A stretch of 64,000 nt of DNA from Paenibacillus nuruki (GTDB lineage Bacteria > Bacillota > Bacilli > Paenibacillales > Paenibacillaceae): contig NZ_MDER01000031.1 of NCBI RefSeq assembly GCF_001721045.1, positions 186,001 to 250,000 of the forward strand, read 5' to 3'. Made by a program: the position numbers and the translations under genes. Every line of letters begins with the position of its first letter. The first letter of the stretch is position 1. This document shows positions 17,609-26,160 of this stretch, one piece after another. The notes under the pieces were generated by a model that saw only the letters and a program-made list of their open reading frames with translations, was not told the origin of the DNA and did not search any database.

Positions 17609-19832
17609 CTAACCTCACAATCATATCTACCAGCTTATGTGCTGTCTGTGGATAGTTTGCTTGTGGTGGCGTATTCCCGCGATCCCATTGCCGCCAGAAC
17701 GCATCATCATCTTCCATCGGTGAAGGAATACGGACACTGTCTTGTAAGCAAAAGCTCAATAATTTCACCAGTACACGTCGTACACCAGACTGGCTTCCTT
17801 GAATACGTGGCAAAATCTTCTGCATCACCTGTAGATCAAACGCTTCTTCTTCACGCATCAATCCAAAACGTTCATTATAGATCACATAAAAGCACACCGC
17901 ATCCCTTATCCGAAAACCCACATGCGCATGAATATCTTCCAGTATTTCATTAACCGTAACCAGTCGCTCTGTAGTACGCGTAATCAGCTCTGCATAATGG
18001 TCATAAGCGTCAATCAACTGCAAATAGTCTGCCCGTAAAAAAGATTGTTCTACCGGTACTGCTTCTACGATCTGCTGACTTTCTTCACGTAACTTGGGCA
18101 ACTGCATCAGATCAATAGTATTAAATTCAAGCGTATTCGCCCGATCCAGTACTTTTTTGCTAAATGGATACGTTGTCTCATCCATATTTACGGTTCCGAT
18201 CAGGTAGACATTTTCCGGTATTCCCAGATTTCCATATCGTTCTAAATCGCTTTCCAATTCTAAAGTAGCTGCTGGAATCACCGGATCAGTAACAATATGT
18301 CTACCCTGCCATGATTGAGTCTCCAACAGACTCAAAATATCACTGAAATAATGCTCCACTCGCGCCAAATTCATCTCATCCAGACAGATAAAATAAGGCT
18401 TATGGCGATTCTCCGGTTGAGATGCTTCTGCAATTACTAATGTAAGTGGCCCTGGCTTAAATGTGCCAGATAGATCTTTGTACCCGATCAGATCGGTAGG
18501 ATCGCTCCAATCTGGACGTACAGGAATTAAGCGAAATTGTCCATTGAGCGCTGTAGCGCCGACTGCTTCAGCGAACAGACGAATAAGTCGTGTTTTCCCT
18601 GTGCCGGAAATGCCTGCGAGAATAACGAACGGGCGTGTTTTGAGAGACAGGTAGAAGTTGTCGATCAGGTGAGAAGGGAAGTAGAATCCACGTTGAGTGA
18701 TGTAGTCGCGTACCTGATCCAATACTTCTTTGATCTCAGCATCATGGATAAGTACAACCGATTCCTCTTCTACTTCATCGACTTCTTCCTCTTCTTCATC
18801 ATTCAACTGACTTGCCCATTCTGTATTCGGTGTGGCATCTATACTTTGCACATAAGAAAGATAAGTCTCTACCGCATCCCATAGATCGTCTACCAATTGC
18901 TCATTATTAGGCATATCATTTAAATCATAACGAGTATACGCAATCGTAGATGCCTGATAGTCTTTAGCATACGTACTTTCGCCCAAATCAATTGTTCCTT
19001 CTAAGTTCAATCGTGTTGGCGGTAACATGGCTCTGATTTCTTGTGCTTTTTGTTCAAATTGTTCATAAGCTTTCTTAGTACCTAAACGATTTTTCATATC
19101 GGTTACACCGTATTGCAATACAAGGTAAACGGACTGCATATCTTCTGCAAATAAATAAGCTAAATATAAACCTCTTTGTGTGCTATCTGTTATTTGTCGA
19201 TGCATAATCGCAACCCATGGAATATTAGCCCATCCACCCTGGCCCACAGATCCTCTTATGCGAAGATAGCTATGAATAAACTGCAACGAACGAATATGTT
19301 CAGGGATTACATTTCGCATATATTGAGCTAAAGGATTGCGCTTAAACGGTTCTCGACGTGCTTCTGGATATTCCATCATAATCCGCATCAGATCATCTCG
19401 AATCGAGAAATCGGAAGGCGGTTGAGCATAGTATAATTCCAGTTCGTCTAATGTAAATTGGTATAATTCATCCAAAATAGACTGATCCCATTGATCGTAC
19501 AGATCTTTTTTGAAACCAATCGTATACTGCTCACTGGGTACATGTAATATTGAAGATAATGCTTTGATTGGTGTATTCATGACATACTGAATCCGACTTA
19601 ATTGCACATCTGCCCATCGTGTCGCTTTCACTTGAGAAGGTGGTTCATCGACACGCAGACTCTGTGCTTCTCGTTGTTGTAAATAGGATAAGAAGCGTTC
19701 TCGTACTTTAAGCATGGATACTTCATGAAGATTAGATTCTTTCATTTCGTCTAGTAAAGATAACATGAGTATCATTTTATATGATTTTTGTTTGTGATTA
19801 TAAATGGATTGTAATTCTAAAGGCAATGTCAT
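17574..19832 (-). CDS. McrB-like AAA+ GTPase of a type IV restriction system (MrcB/DUF3578 N-terminus)
   Basis: A 752-residue motor and recognition subunit. After a helical N-terminus, residues ~190-285 match the MrcB N-terminal domain DUF3578 (GQGGWANIPWVAIMHRQIT, YLAYLFAEDMQSVYLVLQYG). A very acidic linker follows (around 345-360, runs of Glu/Asp/Val). The McrB AAA+ core has Walker A GISGTGKT (~404-411), Walker B FICLDEMNLARVEHYFSD (~480) and the family signature GTVNMDETTYPFSKKVLDR (~547-565), where canonical McrB uses Asn/Asp residues for GTP selectivity. The ATG is preceded by GGAGAGCACCC. Divergent from a putative GNAT toxin-antitoxin pair, which makes this a small defence cluster. Confidence 0.88.
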   Translation of the reverse strand: MTLPLELQSIYNHKQKSYKMILMLSLLDEMKESNLHEVSMLKVRERFLSYLQQREAQSLRVDEPPSQVKATRWADVQLSRIQYVMNTPIKALSSILHVPSEQYTIGFKKDLYDQWDQSILDELYQFTLDELELYYAQPPSDFSIRDDLMRIMMEYPEARREPFKRNPLAQYMRNVIPEHIRSLQFIHSYLRIRGSVGQGGWANIPWVAIMHRQITDSTQRGLYLAYLFAEDMQSVYLVLQYGVTDMKNRLGTKKAYEQFEQKAQEIRAMLPPTRLNLEGTIDLGESTYAKDYQASTIAYTRYDLNDMPNNEQLVDDLWDAVETYLSYVQSIDATPNTEWASQLNDEEEEEVDEVEEESVVLIHDAEIKEVLDQVRDYITQRGFYFPSHLIDNFYLSLKTRPFVILAGISGTGKTRLIRLFAEAVGATALNGQFRLIPVRPDWSDPTDLIGYKDLSGTFKPGPLTLVIAEASQPENRHKPYFICLDEMNLARVEHYFSDILSLLETQSWQGRHIVTDPVIPAATLELESDLERYGNLGIPENVYLIGTVNMDETTYPFSKKVLDRANTLEFNTIDLMQLPKLREESQQIVEAVPVEQSFLRADYLQLIDAYDHYAELITRTTERLVTVNEILEDIHAHVGFRIRDAVCFYVIYNERFGLMREEEAFDLQVMQKILPRIQGSQSGVRRVLVKLLSFCLQDSVRIPSPMEDDDAFWRQWDRGNTPPQANYPQTAHKLVDMIVRLDEDGFTSYWIS

Positions 19833-19904
19833 GGGTGCTCTCCTGTAAACGGATTAGAAAAATAAGTTCTTTCTTAATATATTAAACTAAAACTGGATAG
19901 AACG

Positions 19905-19946
19905 AAAAAAAAAGTGATCTACCAACTAATGGAGATCACTTTTTTT
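19905..19946. terminator. Bidirectional terminator between divergent mcrB-like and toxin-antitoxin operons
   Basis: A run of nine A then GTGATCT pairs with AGATCAC then seven T around a 12-nt loop. T-runs exist on both strands. Its place between two divergent promoters is unusual; it could insulate them, act as an attenuator in the mcrB leader, or mark an old boundary. Confidence 0.7.
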
Positions 19947-20065
19947 CTAATATCAAACACATAATTTTTTATAAAGTATTCATCATATAGTATGTATAAT
20001 CTATCATTGAAGGTTATTACATGATAAAATAATAGTATAAATACCTTTAGGAAGGAGCATTTTAT

Positions 20066-20212
20066 ATGGCTGTTAGATTGAGAGAAAGACCTGTACTTAC
20101 AGGAAAAGAAGCCAAACGTTTTTTAGAAAAAAACAAAAAAAATGAAGAACTGATGAAAAAATATGCCGAAAAAAAAATTAAGGAGTACAATGAACGATTA
20201 TCTAATTCCTAA
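20066..20212 (+). CDS. Small basic/acidic coiled protein (48 aa), putative antitoxin of the GNAT toxin
   Basis: A 48-residue gene starting MAVRLRERPVLTGKEAKR, preceded by a strong AGGAAGGAGC. The rest is a highly charged helix (FLEKNKKNEELMKKYAEKK, ending YNERLSNS). Its 3' end overlaps the start of the GNAT gene by 23 nt (20190-20212). Tight overlap, tiny size, and position upstream of a GNAT gene that looks like TacT/AtaT-type toxins suggest an antitoxin that wraps the toxin through its charged helix. It lacks the ribbon-helix-helix of the usual DUF1778 partner, so it would belong to another antitoxin type. I know no named family for it. Confidence 0.72.
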   Translation: MAVRLRERPVLTGKEAKRFLEKNKKNEELMKKYAEKKIKEYNERLSNS

Positions 20213-20723
20213 TAATAGACCATTAGAACATAGAATCATATCCATAGAGGATTTACCTCATTTAAGAAATTTTTCTTGCGGTAATCATTCTATGGATTTT
20301 TTTCTACAAGCAGAAGCTTATCCCTCTCATATTGTTCGAGATTCTAGCACGACTTTAGTTTTCTATCAAAATCAAATTATTGGTTACTACACCCTTCAAC
20401 ATACTCCTCTATCCTCTTTGATTAATGACCCTGATATTTCAAAAGAACAACTTGTACTTGATATTGCTAGATTAGCTGTACACAAGAATTTTCAAAATAA
20501 AGGAATCGGTATAAAAATAGTTAATCATATTTTACATATGGCAATACAGTTAAATGAACGATATATTGTTTTAGATGCCCTAAAAGAAAAATGGACATGG
20601 TATCGAGATCATTTTAAATTTGAAAGTTTATTCGAAGTAGATTTTATTAATGGGAGTTCCTTTGTAACAATGTTTATGGATCTGTATGATCAGGATTTGA
20701 TAAAACAATACTATGATGAATAA
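20190..20723 (+). CDS. GNAT-family N-acetyltransferase, putative toxin
   Basis: A 177-residue GNAT protein. Core motif A is LDIARLAVHKNFQNKGIGIKIVNHI, with the acetyl-CoA pyrophosphate loop QNKGIG; motif B contains VLDALKEKWTWYRDHFKFESL, where the Tyr in WYRDHF matches the catalytic Tyr of toxin acetyltransferases such as TacT and AtaT. The N-terminal part (FSCGNHSMDFFLQAEAYPSH, STTLVFYQNQIIGYYTL) also fits that group: a CG-hxxhxxFL motif before the first strands. I start it at the ATG preceded by AAGGAG; an earlier in-frame ATG at 20163 lies within the 48-residue gene and has no such site. Known relatives acetylate aminoacyl-tRNA; that role is inferred here. Confidence 0.78.
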   Translation: MNDYLIPNNRPLEHRIISIEDLPHLRNFSCGNHSMDFFLQAEAYPSHIVRDSSTTLVFYQNQIIGYYTLQHTPLSSLINDPDISKEQLVLDIARLAVHKNFQNKGIGIKIVNHILHMAIQLNERYIVLDALKEKWTWYRDHFKFESLFEVDFINGSSFVTMFMDLYDQDLIKQYYDE

Positions 20724-20733
20724 ATATGATAAC

Positions 20734-20772
20734 AAAAAGGAGCCTCTATTTGAAATAGAGACTCCTTTTTAT
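20734..20772. terminator. Bidirectional terminator
   Basis: AAAAAGGAG-CTCTATTT and AAATAGAG-CTCCTTTTT pair with one mismatch (one base bulged on each arm) and T-runs on both strands, between converging genes. Confidence 0.88.
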
Positions 20773-20807
20773 TTTAAATAGATTTTTTAAAAAAAATAAT
20801 ATTATGA

Positions 20808-21089
20808 CTAAGCTTGCAAACGCATCTCCCTACGACTCAAAACATAAATTGAAAATAGACATGTCAATGGCGCCAAAGTAGCTACGTTGATTGTCCAATC
20901 GCGATACATAATTTGCTGTACGACACTGGCTGTAAAAATAACAAAACAAACTATCATCGCAAGAAATACAATTGTATGCGCAGGATGTTTGGAACGTTTA
21001 TAAATCATATGTACAATGCCCCAGATTACCAATCCATAAATGATGACATTAACAAGTATAACCAGAACCAAACCGTATAGATCTGACAT
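20808..21089 (-). CDS. Small integral membrane protein, unknown function
   Basis: A 93-residue hydrophobic protein with three likely membrane segments: about 4-27 (LYGLVLVILVNVIIYGLVIW), 38-60 (TIVFLAMIVCFVIFTASVV) and 68-86 (INVATLAPLTCLFSIYVL). Short basic loops (YKRSKHP, SRREMR) follow the positive-inside pattern. ATAGGAGGTGATGTA precedes the ATG, a strong ribosome-binding site that supports it as a true gene. No family is recognised. Confidence 0.65.
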   Translation of the reverse strand: MSDLYGLVLVILVNVIIYGLVIWGIVHMIYKRSKHPAHTIVFLAMIVCFVIFTASVVQQIMYRDWTINVATLAPLTCLFSIYVLSRREMRLQA

Positions 21090-21198
21090 TACATCACCTC
21101 CTATTGCTATTTCTATTGCTCTTTTGATTGTTTCTTTTACTTATTTTACTATAAAATGGAATAAAAGATAAATGGATGATCTATAGAGGAGGGTATTT

Positions 21199-21303
21199 AT
21201 GGCTTGGGGAGCGATTTTGCCGTTTGTGTTATGGATAGTCATGCTTGCATTATTTGGACTGTTCTTATACGTGTTTATTTCTTATTTGAAACGGAAACAG
21301 TAA
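21199..21303 (+). CDS. 34-residue single-pass membrane peptide
   Basis: MAWGAILPFVLWIVMLALF continues with GLFLYVFISYLKRKQ. One transmembrane helix with a basic C-terminus, preceded by GAGGAGGG six bases before the ATG and followed ~55 nt later by a terminator. The size and shape resemble small membrane-modulating peptides, but no family is recognised. Absent from usual length cut-offs and easily missed. Confidence 0.65.
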   Translation: MAWGAILPFVLWIVMLALFGLFLYVFISYLKRKQ

Positions 21304-21358
21304 ATTCATACACAATGATATGCATGTACTTATTCTTTTAGCACAACATAATAGCAAC

Positions 21359-21412
21359 TTCAAAAGCCTGCTCCTTGTCTCCTTGACCAGACAATCGAAG
21401 TAGGCTTTTTGA
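21359..21412 (+). terminator. Intrinsic terminator
   Basis: AAAGCCTGCTCC pairs with GAAGTAGGCTTT, enclosing an inner TTGTCT/AGACAA stem, followed by TTTTT. It ends the 34-residue peptide gene. Confidence 0.75.
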
Positions 21413-21454
21413 ATGATCTTTTACCATGTTAATGATAATCTAGCTAGATGTGGT

Positions 21455-21616
21455 TCACTTATGACGAGTAGATTGTATATTTACTTGCAGGCTCAACTCT
21501 AATTCACGAAGCTCCAATTCTTTCTTTTTCATTTTAAAACTTTGCACTGTTGTATAAAAAGCGAGGACAATCACACCGACAATAAAAATAGCAAAACTAT
21601 AGATTAATATGTCCAT
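21455..21616 (-). CDS. 53-residue membrane-anchored small protein
   Basis: MDILIYSFAIFIVGVIVLAF forms one membrane helix; the rest (YTTVQSFKMKKKELELRELE then LSLQVNIQSTRHK) is a charged helix of coiled-coil character. GGATGTG lies ~12 bases before the ATG, a somewhat long spacing, so the call is moderate. Codon use looks normal. No family is recognised; it may be a small scaffold or regulator attached to the membrane. Confidence 0.55.
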   Translation of the reverse strand: MDILIYSFAIFIVGVIVLAFYTTVQSFKMKKKELELRELELSLQVNIQSTRHK

Positions 21617-22171
21617 AGCAATACATTTCACATCCTTACTTACGGTATTTTTTCAGTTCTACAGATTAGATACTTATAGATAATATACTGATACCCTACT
21701 ATATTGTGATTATTTTTTCCAATTTCATTCCATAAAAGGTTCTTCTGACTTAGTATATTTGGACATATGCTCTCAAAGACCGAAAGAGATGTTTGAGTAA
21801 TATTCTTTGTTTTTAGATCAGTCTACTTGTATTTCAAATTTTAGACACTTTTGAATGAATAGATTGGGCTAATTTCACTTAAACAGCACTTTCATCCAGT
21901 ACGATACACATGATAAAATAGATAGAATGAAAATGAGTACGCAAATGTGTTGCTTCTATAGAAGAAACCTAATTTCGTTATCCTCATTTTGTTGTATTCA
22001 TCACATGCTTGTACTATACTTTAACTCCCCAGCGATCCAATTTTTTCTATTCGATCGATGTACGATAGTCCGTATTTTCTAGATAATGCTAATCGTAAAT
22101 ATAGACATACCTTATAATTCTATAACTTATTATTAAGTAACTTATTAATCAATATTAAGGTGAGATGATAA
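21617..22171. other. Long intergenic region before heme oxygenase
   Basis: About 555 nt without a convincing gene. The short frames present lack ribosome-binding sites. It contains the candidate promoter at 21992-22020 and otherwise AT-rich sequence in which I see no riboswitch, repeat or terminator. Confidence 0.5.
21992..22020 (+). promoter_or_regulatory. Candidate SigA promoter for the heme oxygenase-phytochrome operon
   Basis: TTGTAT, 17-nt spacer, TATACT. It lies about 150 nt upstream of the heme oxygenase start, leaving a long 5' leader. Confidence 0.45.
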
Positions 22172-22774
22172 ATGACAATTGAATTACTTGATCGCTTACG
22201 CAAAGATACGGCTGTATATCATGAACAGATAGAAGGTAATTTCTATGCCAAAGGTATTATGGCGAAATCACTCACTTTGGATGAATATCGCACTTATCTT
22301 GCGAAGTTCTATGGCTTTTTAAAACCTTTAGAACAACAAGCTGTCCAACATATGGGTAAGCTTGGGTCTAATGCTGGTTTTAATATGAACGTACGTGCCA
22401 AATCTCCTTTGTTGGAACAAGATTTGATTCACTTAGGTATGACTGTAGAAGAGATACACCAATTGCCTTTGTGCACAGACTTACCGGATATTTCAACGCC
22501 TGCACGAATGTATGGAGCTTTTTATGTGATCGAAGGGTCTACACTGGGTGGACAGATTATTACGAAGCAGTTAATGAAGTTCTTGCCTGTTGATCCTGAA
22601 GGTGGTCTGCATTACTTTAATGCGTATGGTGCAGAGACTCGTGCCCAATGGTCGGCTTTTCGTGATCTATTATTGCAGACAGGCGTCACCGAAGAAGATA
22701 AAGAAAACATTATATCTACCGCTAAAGAAACTTTCCGATTACTTGATCTATGGTTAAGTACCCATCCTAACTAG
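22172..22774 (+). CDS. bphO: Biliverdin-producing heme oxygenase
   Basis: Opens heme to biliverdin, CO and iron. The 200-residue protein has the all-helical heme oxygenase layout: the proximal His in TAVYHEQIEGNFYAK (residue ~18), and the distal-helix glycine-rich motif YVIEGSTLGGQII (about 120-132). It is shorter than plant or human enzymes and matches bacterial BphO. The gene lies 41 nt upstream of a bacteriophytochrome on the same strand and likely in one transcript, so its main role is to make the biliverdin chromophore rather than to gain iron. The start is preceded by AAGGTGAGA. Confidence 0.93.
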   Translation: MTIELLDRLRKDTAVYHEQIEGNFYAKGIMAKSLTLDEYRTYLAKFYGFLKPLEQQAVQHMGKLGSNAGFNMNVRAKSPLLEQDLIHLGMTVEEIHQLPLCTDLPDISTPARMYGAFYVIEGSTLGGQIITKQLMKFLPVDPEGGLHYFNAYGAETRAQWSAFRDLLLQTGVTEEDKENIISTAKETFRLLDLWLSTHPN

Positions 22775-22815
22775 CAAAAGAACAACATCATGATCTACAG
22801 GAGGCTAACCAATCC

Positions 22816-25371
22816 ATGGCTGGTACAAATAATAATGAATATGATTTATTAAATCGTACACTTCTTACCGAAGGTAAATTTACAACTCAGGAACCGATCG
22901 ATCTGACCAATTGTGATAAAGAACCGATTCATATTCCCGGGCAAATTCAACCTCATGGTGTCTTACTAGCCATCACCAAAGATGATGAGCATACCATTGT
23001 ACAAGCTAGTCGCAATACGATGACTTTATTCGGTGTAGAAGCAGAAGAGTTATTAGGTCAACCTCTCGCTACACTGATCGGTGAAGAACAACTTATCGCT
23101 CTACTCCAATATGATCTCAGTACACAATCTACTTCTGATCTACAATATACACGTTTGAATATTAATGTTCAGGATACAATTACTGAATTTTTTGTGATTT
23201 TGCATGAAAGTGAAGGGCTGCTTATTTTAGAGTTCGAATTAGATACGATTGACGAACATACGGTAGCGAATGATTTTGAATGGATTCGTACCTTTTTTGG
23301 ACGGGTCAAGCAGACTAAGAGTCGTAATGAAGCCAGTCAGGTTGCCGCAGAGCAAATTAAACAAATGCTTGGATATGACCGTGTGATGATCTATGAATTC
23401 GATGAGAACTGGAATGGTAAAGTCATTGCTGAAGCAAAAGAAGCGGAGTTAGAACCTTTTCTAGGACACAACTATCCGGCTTCTGATATTCCCAAACAAG
23501 CTCGTCAGTTATATCTACGCAATTGGTTACGTACCATTGTAGATGTCCATTATACGCCAGTAGAGATTATCCCTACAGTGCAACCGATAACGGGTAAGCC
23601 GCTCAACTTAAGTCTGTCTATTTTGCGTAGTGTCTCTCCTTTGCATATTGAATATCTGCATAATATGGGCGTTGGCGCAACGGTAACGATCTCGCTTATT
23701 CATGATAATCAGCTATGGGGATTAATTACCTGTCACCATTATTCACCTAAATATATTCCTCACCGTGTTCGTAACCTGTGTAATTTTCTAGGTTCGTTCT
23801 TCTCTAGCGAATTGTATCAACGACAACAGATTGATGATTATGAATCTGAAATAGCAATGCGCCGTCAGGCTGCTCGAATTGCAGATGTATTTATACGTAA
23901 TACCAGCTTTGTACGTGTGATTGAGCAATTACAAGAAGAGGAAAAAACATTGCTTGATCTGATGAGTGCTTCTGGCGCAGCCATTAGCTATCAGGATAAA
24001 TTATTGTTATATGGACAGACCCCTACTGCTGGACAAGTCCGCGAACTTGCCGGTTGGTTAGGTGGCAAAGCCAAAAATTACGTCTATGCTAATTCGCGTC
24101 TTAGTCTAGATTATGAACCTGCCAAAGCCTATAAAGAAAAAGCATCTGGAGCGCTCTATCTTGCTCTTTCTCCAGGGCAACAAAATTATATTATCTGGTT
24201 CCGCCCTGAAGTGCTTCAAATTGTAGAATGGGCAGGAGATCCAGTCAAAGCTGTGATTCAAGATAATGATGGTATGCGCCTTTCTCCACGTAAATCTTTT
24301 GAGAAATGGAGACAAGTGGTTCAGTCGACTTCATTCCCGTGGAAAACAAAAGAAATCAACATCTTGCCTGAACTCAAAACGATTGTTCATCGGCAAACAG
24401 AGAATCAATTGCAACAAGTAGAAGAATTAGCACTGCAAAATGCACGTATTTTACGTCAAAATGAGCAACGCTATTTGCAATTAATGGAGCTGTCTCCTGT
24501 TGCTTTTCTGACGATTACCAATGGGCAAATTATCTATTCGAACAGTGAAGCTGTCGAGTTATTCGGAGCTAAAAGTACACAAGGTCTGATTGGCAAAGAT
24601 TTCGCTCAATATATCAGTAAATCATCTCAAACAGATATGCAAAAAAGTTTGGAAGAATTGCAGGAAAATGTAGTACAGCTTATCTCAACCAATGGATTCT
24701 TTACCGATGTCGATCAGAATGTAATGCAACTGGAAGTAACATTAACTTCGATCACGTATGGTGGTCAACCTTCCGTCATGATGATTGCACGGTTGATGGC
24801 TTCCAATGTTGAGCAGACAGAAGCCTATACTACACTATCTGATCAACTGCATAGCTATCTCGCAACCGATCCATTAACGGATATCCCTAATCGACCTGCT
24901 TTTGAAAAAGCCTTAGAATTAAACTGGGCAAATGCAATAACCGAGCAAAAACCTCTTGCTTTACTATTGGTAGATCTGGACGGTCTACGTGCTTACAATG
25001 CGGTACATGGACTCAATGGTGGCGATCTATGCTTACAATGGGTAGCTGATGTACTCACGATGATTGGAAGTATCCATGAAGCGACGATTGCTCGATTTAG
25101 CGGTGGTGCATTTACAGTAATGTTAGTTGGAGCAGATCAAGAACAGGCAGGAAGTCTAGCTGAAGAAATCAGTCAAAGTGTGCTTGCTCTACAGATTCCA
25201 CGTGACTCATCCAATTCAGGTGAATTTATGACCGTAACGATTGGTGGAGTATCTATGATCCCGAACGCTTCCCTACAACCTACAGACTTGATTGATCAAG
25301 TCGAAAGATCGTTAATGAGAGCCAAAAACAAAGGTAAAAATAAGATTTTCTGCTGTGAAGCTCAATATTAA
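22816..25371 (+). CDS. bphP: Bacteriophytochrome with PAS and degenerate GGDEF output
   Basis: A red/far-red photoreceptor of 851 residues: PAS (about 25-135), GAF (145-310), PHY (325-510), a second PAS (about 555-660) and a C-terminal GGDEF-like domain (680-845). Cys33, in LTNCDKEPIHIPGQIQPHG, corresponds to the biliverdin-attaching Cys of bacteriophytochromes. The GAF has the NYPASDIPKQAR motif and the PHY tongue has PRKSF. The output lacks the histidine kinase usual in this family. The GGDEF signature reads SGGAF (~residue 761), losing both acidic residues needed for cyclic-di-GMP synthesis, so the domain is probably not a cyclase. A GGAGG lies ~12 bases before the ATG, and bphO is directly upstream. 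Confidence 0.94.
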   Translation: MAGTNNNEYDLLNRTLLTEGKFTTQEPIDLTNCDKEPIHIPGQIQPHGVLLAITKDDEHTIVQASRNTMTLFGVEAEELLGQPLATLIGEEQLIALLQYDLSTQSTSDLQYTRLNINVQDTITEFFVILHESEGLLILEFELDTIDEHTVANDFEWIRTFFGRVKQTKSRNEASQVAAEQIKQMLGYDRVMIYEFDENWNGKVIAEAKEAELEPFLGHNYPASDIPKQARQLYLRNWLRTIVDVHYTPVEIIPTVQPITGKPLNLSLSILRSVSPLHIEYLHNMGVGATVTISLIHDNQLWGLITCHHYSPKYIPHRVRNLCNFLGSFFSSELYQRQQIDDYESEIAMRRQAARIADVFIRNTSFVRVIEQLQEEEKTLLDLMSASGAAISYQDKLLLYGQTPTAGQVRELAGWLGGKAKNYVYANSRLSLDYEPAKAYKEKASGALYLALSPGQQNYIIWFRPEVLQIVEWAGDPVKAVIQDNDGMRLSPRKSFEKWRQVVQSTSFPWKTKEINILPELKTIVHRQTENQLQQVEELALQNARILRQNEQRYLQLMELSPVAFLTITNGQIIYSNSEAVELFGAKSTQGLIGKDFAQYISKSSQTDMQKSLEELQENVVQLISTNGFFTDVDQNVMQLEVTLTSITYGGQPSVMMIARLMASNVEQTEAYTTLSDQLHSYLATDPLTDIPNRPAFEKALELNWANAITEQKPLALLLVDLDGLRAYNAVHGLNGGDLCLQWVADVLTMIGSIHEATIARFSGGAFTVMLVGADQEQAGSLAEEISQSVLALQIPRDSSNSGEFMTVTIGGVSMIPNASLQPTDLIDQVERSLMRAKNKGKNKIFCCEAQY

Positions 25372-25387
25372 TTATTATGTATAGACC

Positions 25388-25438
25388 AACCCCTTTATCT
25401 CTTTCCTTATTTATAGGATTGTAGATAAAGGGGTTTTT
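25388..25438. terminator. Bidirectional terminator after the phytochrome gene
   Basis: AACCCCTTTATCT and AGATAAAGGGGTT pair perfectly, followed by TTTT. It reaches the stop codon of the converging gene at 25437. Confidence 0.88.
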
Positions 25439-25877
25439 AGTCTTGCTTCATATCATTGTATCTTTTCTCATTTTCAGTCCATGAATAGATGCCTGCGATG
25501 ATTCCCACGGTGACTATAATAATAACGATTGCGATCAACGTTGTTGGCGTAAATAAAGTGAGCCATTCACTCCATGTCGATCCATAACTAAATAATCGAA
25601 AGATTGCAATAATCGCCAATAATACCAATGCTGTGCGTATACTTTGCCAGATCATATTAAAAGCAAAGCCTCGTTTTCTTGCTTCATGCCATTTCTGATA
25701 AAACTTCTTCTCATACCGTTTGTATGTCACTTCTCTGTATATTGCGATACCGATAAGGATCACCAATCCGATATAGTACCAGATCGGATAATCAATCTTA
25801 GTGATGAGTGGAATCAACAATAATACCAGACTTGTGACTATCGTTCCTATAAGTTGTACCGCTCGTTCCCGGTTCAT
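25437..25877 (-). CDS. Membrane protein of unknown function
   Basis: A 146-residue protein with four likely membrane helices in two pairs (residues ~7-25 and ~32-47; ~75-92 and ~108-132), separated by a basic cytoplasmic loop (EVTYKRYEKKFYQKWHEARKRG). The C-terminus is polar (WTENEKRYNDMKQD). AAAGGAGTATACAT precedes the ATG. No family is recognised. Confidence 0.65.
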   Translation of the reverse strand: MNRERAVQLIGTIVTSLVLLLIPLITKIDYPIWYYIGLVILIGIAIYREVTYKRYEKKFYQKWHEARKRGFAFNMIWQSIRTALVLLAIIAIFRLFSYGSTWSEWLTLFTPTTLIAIVIIIVTVGIIAGIYSWTENEKRYNDMKQD

Positions 25878-26160
25878 ATGTATACTCCTTTCGTCTGCTC
25901 ACTCTGTTCTGCTATCTTTTACATCTACTCCTATCTATTGTAGCATTGCTACATTTGCCATCTCCACTCTATATGTTATTACCTACTTATTGATTATGTT
26001 TACAGTATCATATTGATTATAAAATTTCTTGTATCCTATGTTTGCAGACGTTATATTACAAAAAGAAAAGCGTTTCGACTTTTGCTAAAACGTGTATTAA
26101 TACAGGTTGAAAGGCTTGTCCAAACAATATACATAGAACAGATTAGGGGGCTATATCGAA

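Noticed and set aside
21927-22076. Short frame upstream of heme oxygenase
   Set aside because: No ribosome-binding site and Cys/aromatic-rich random-looking composition; treated as noncoding.
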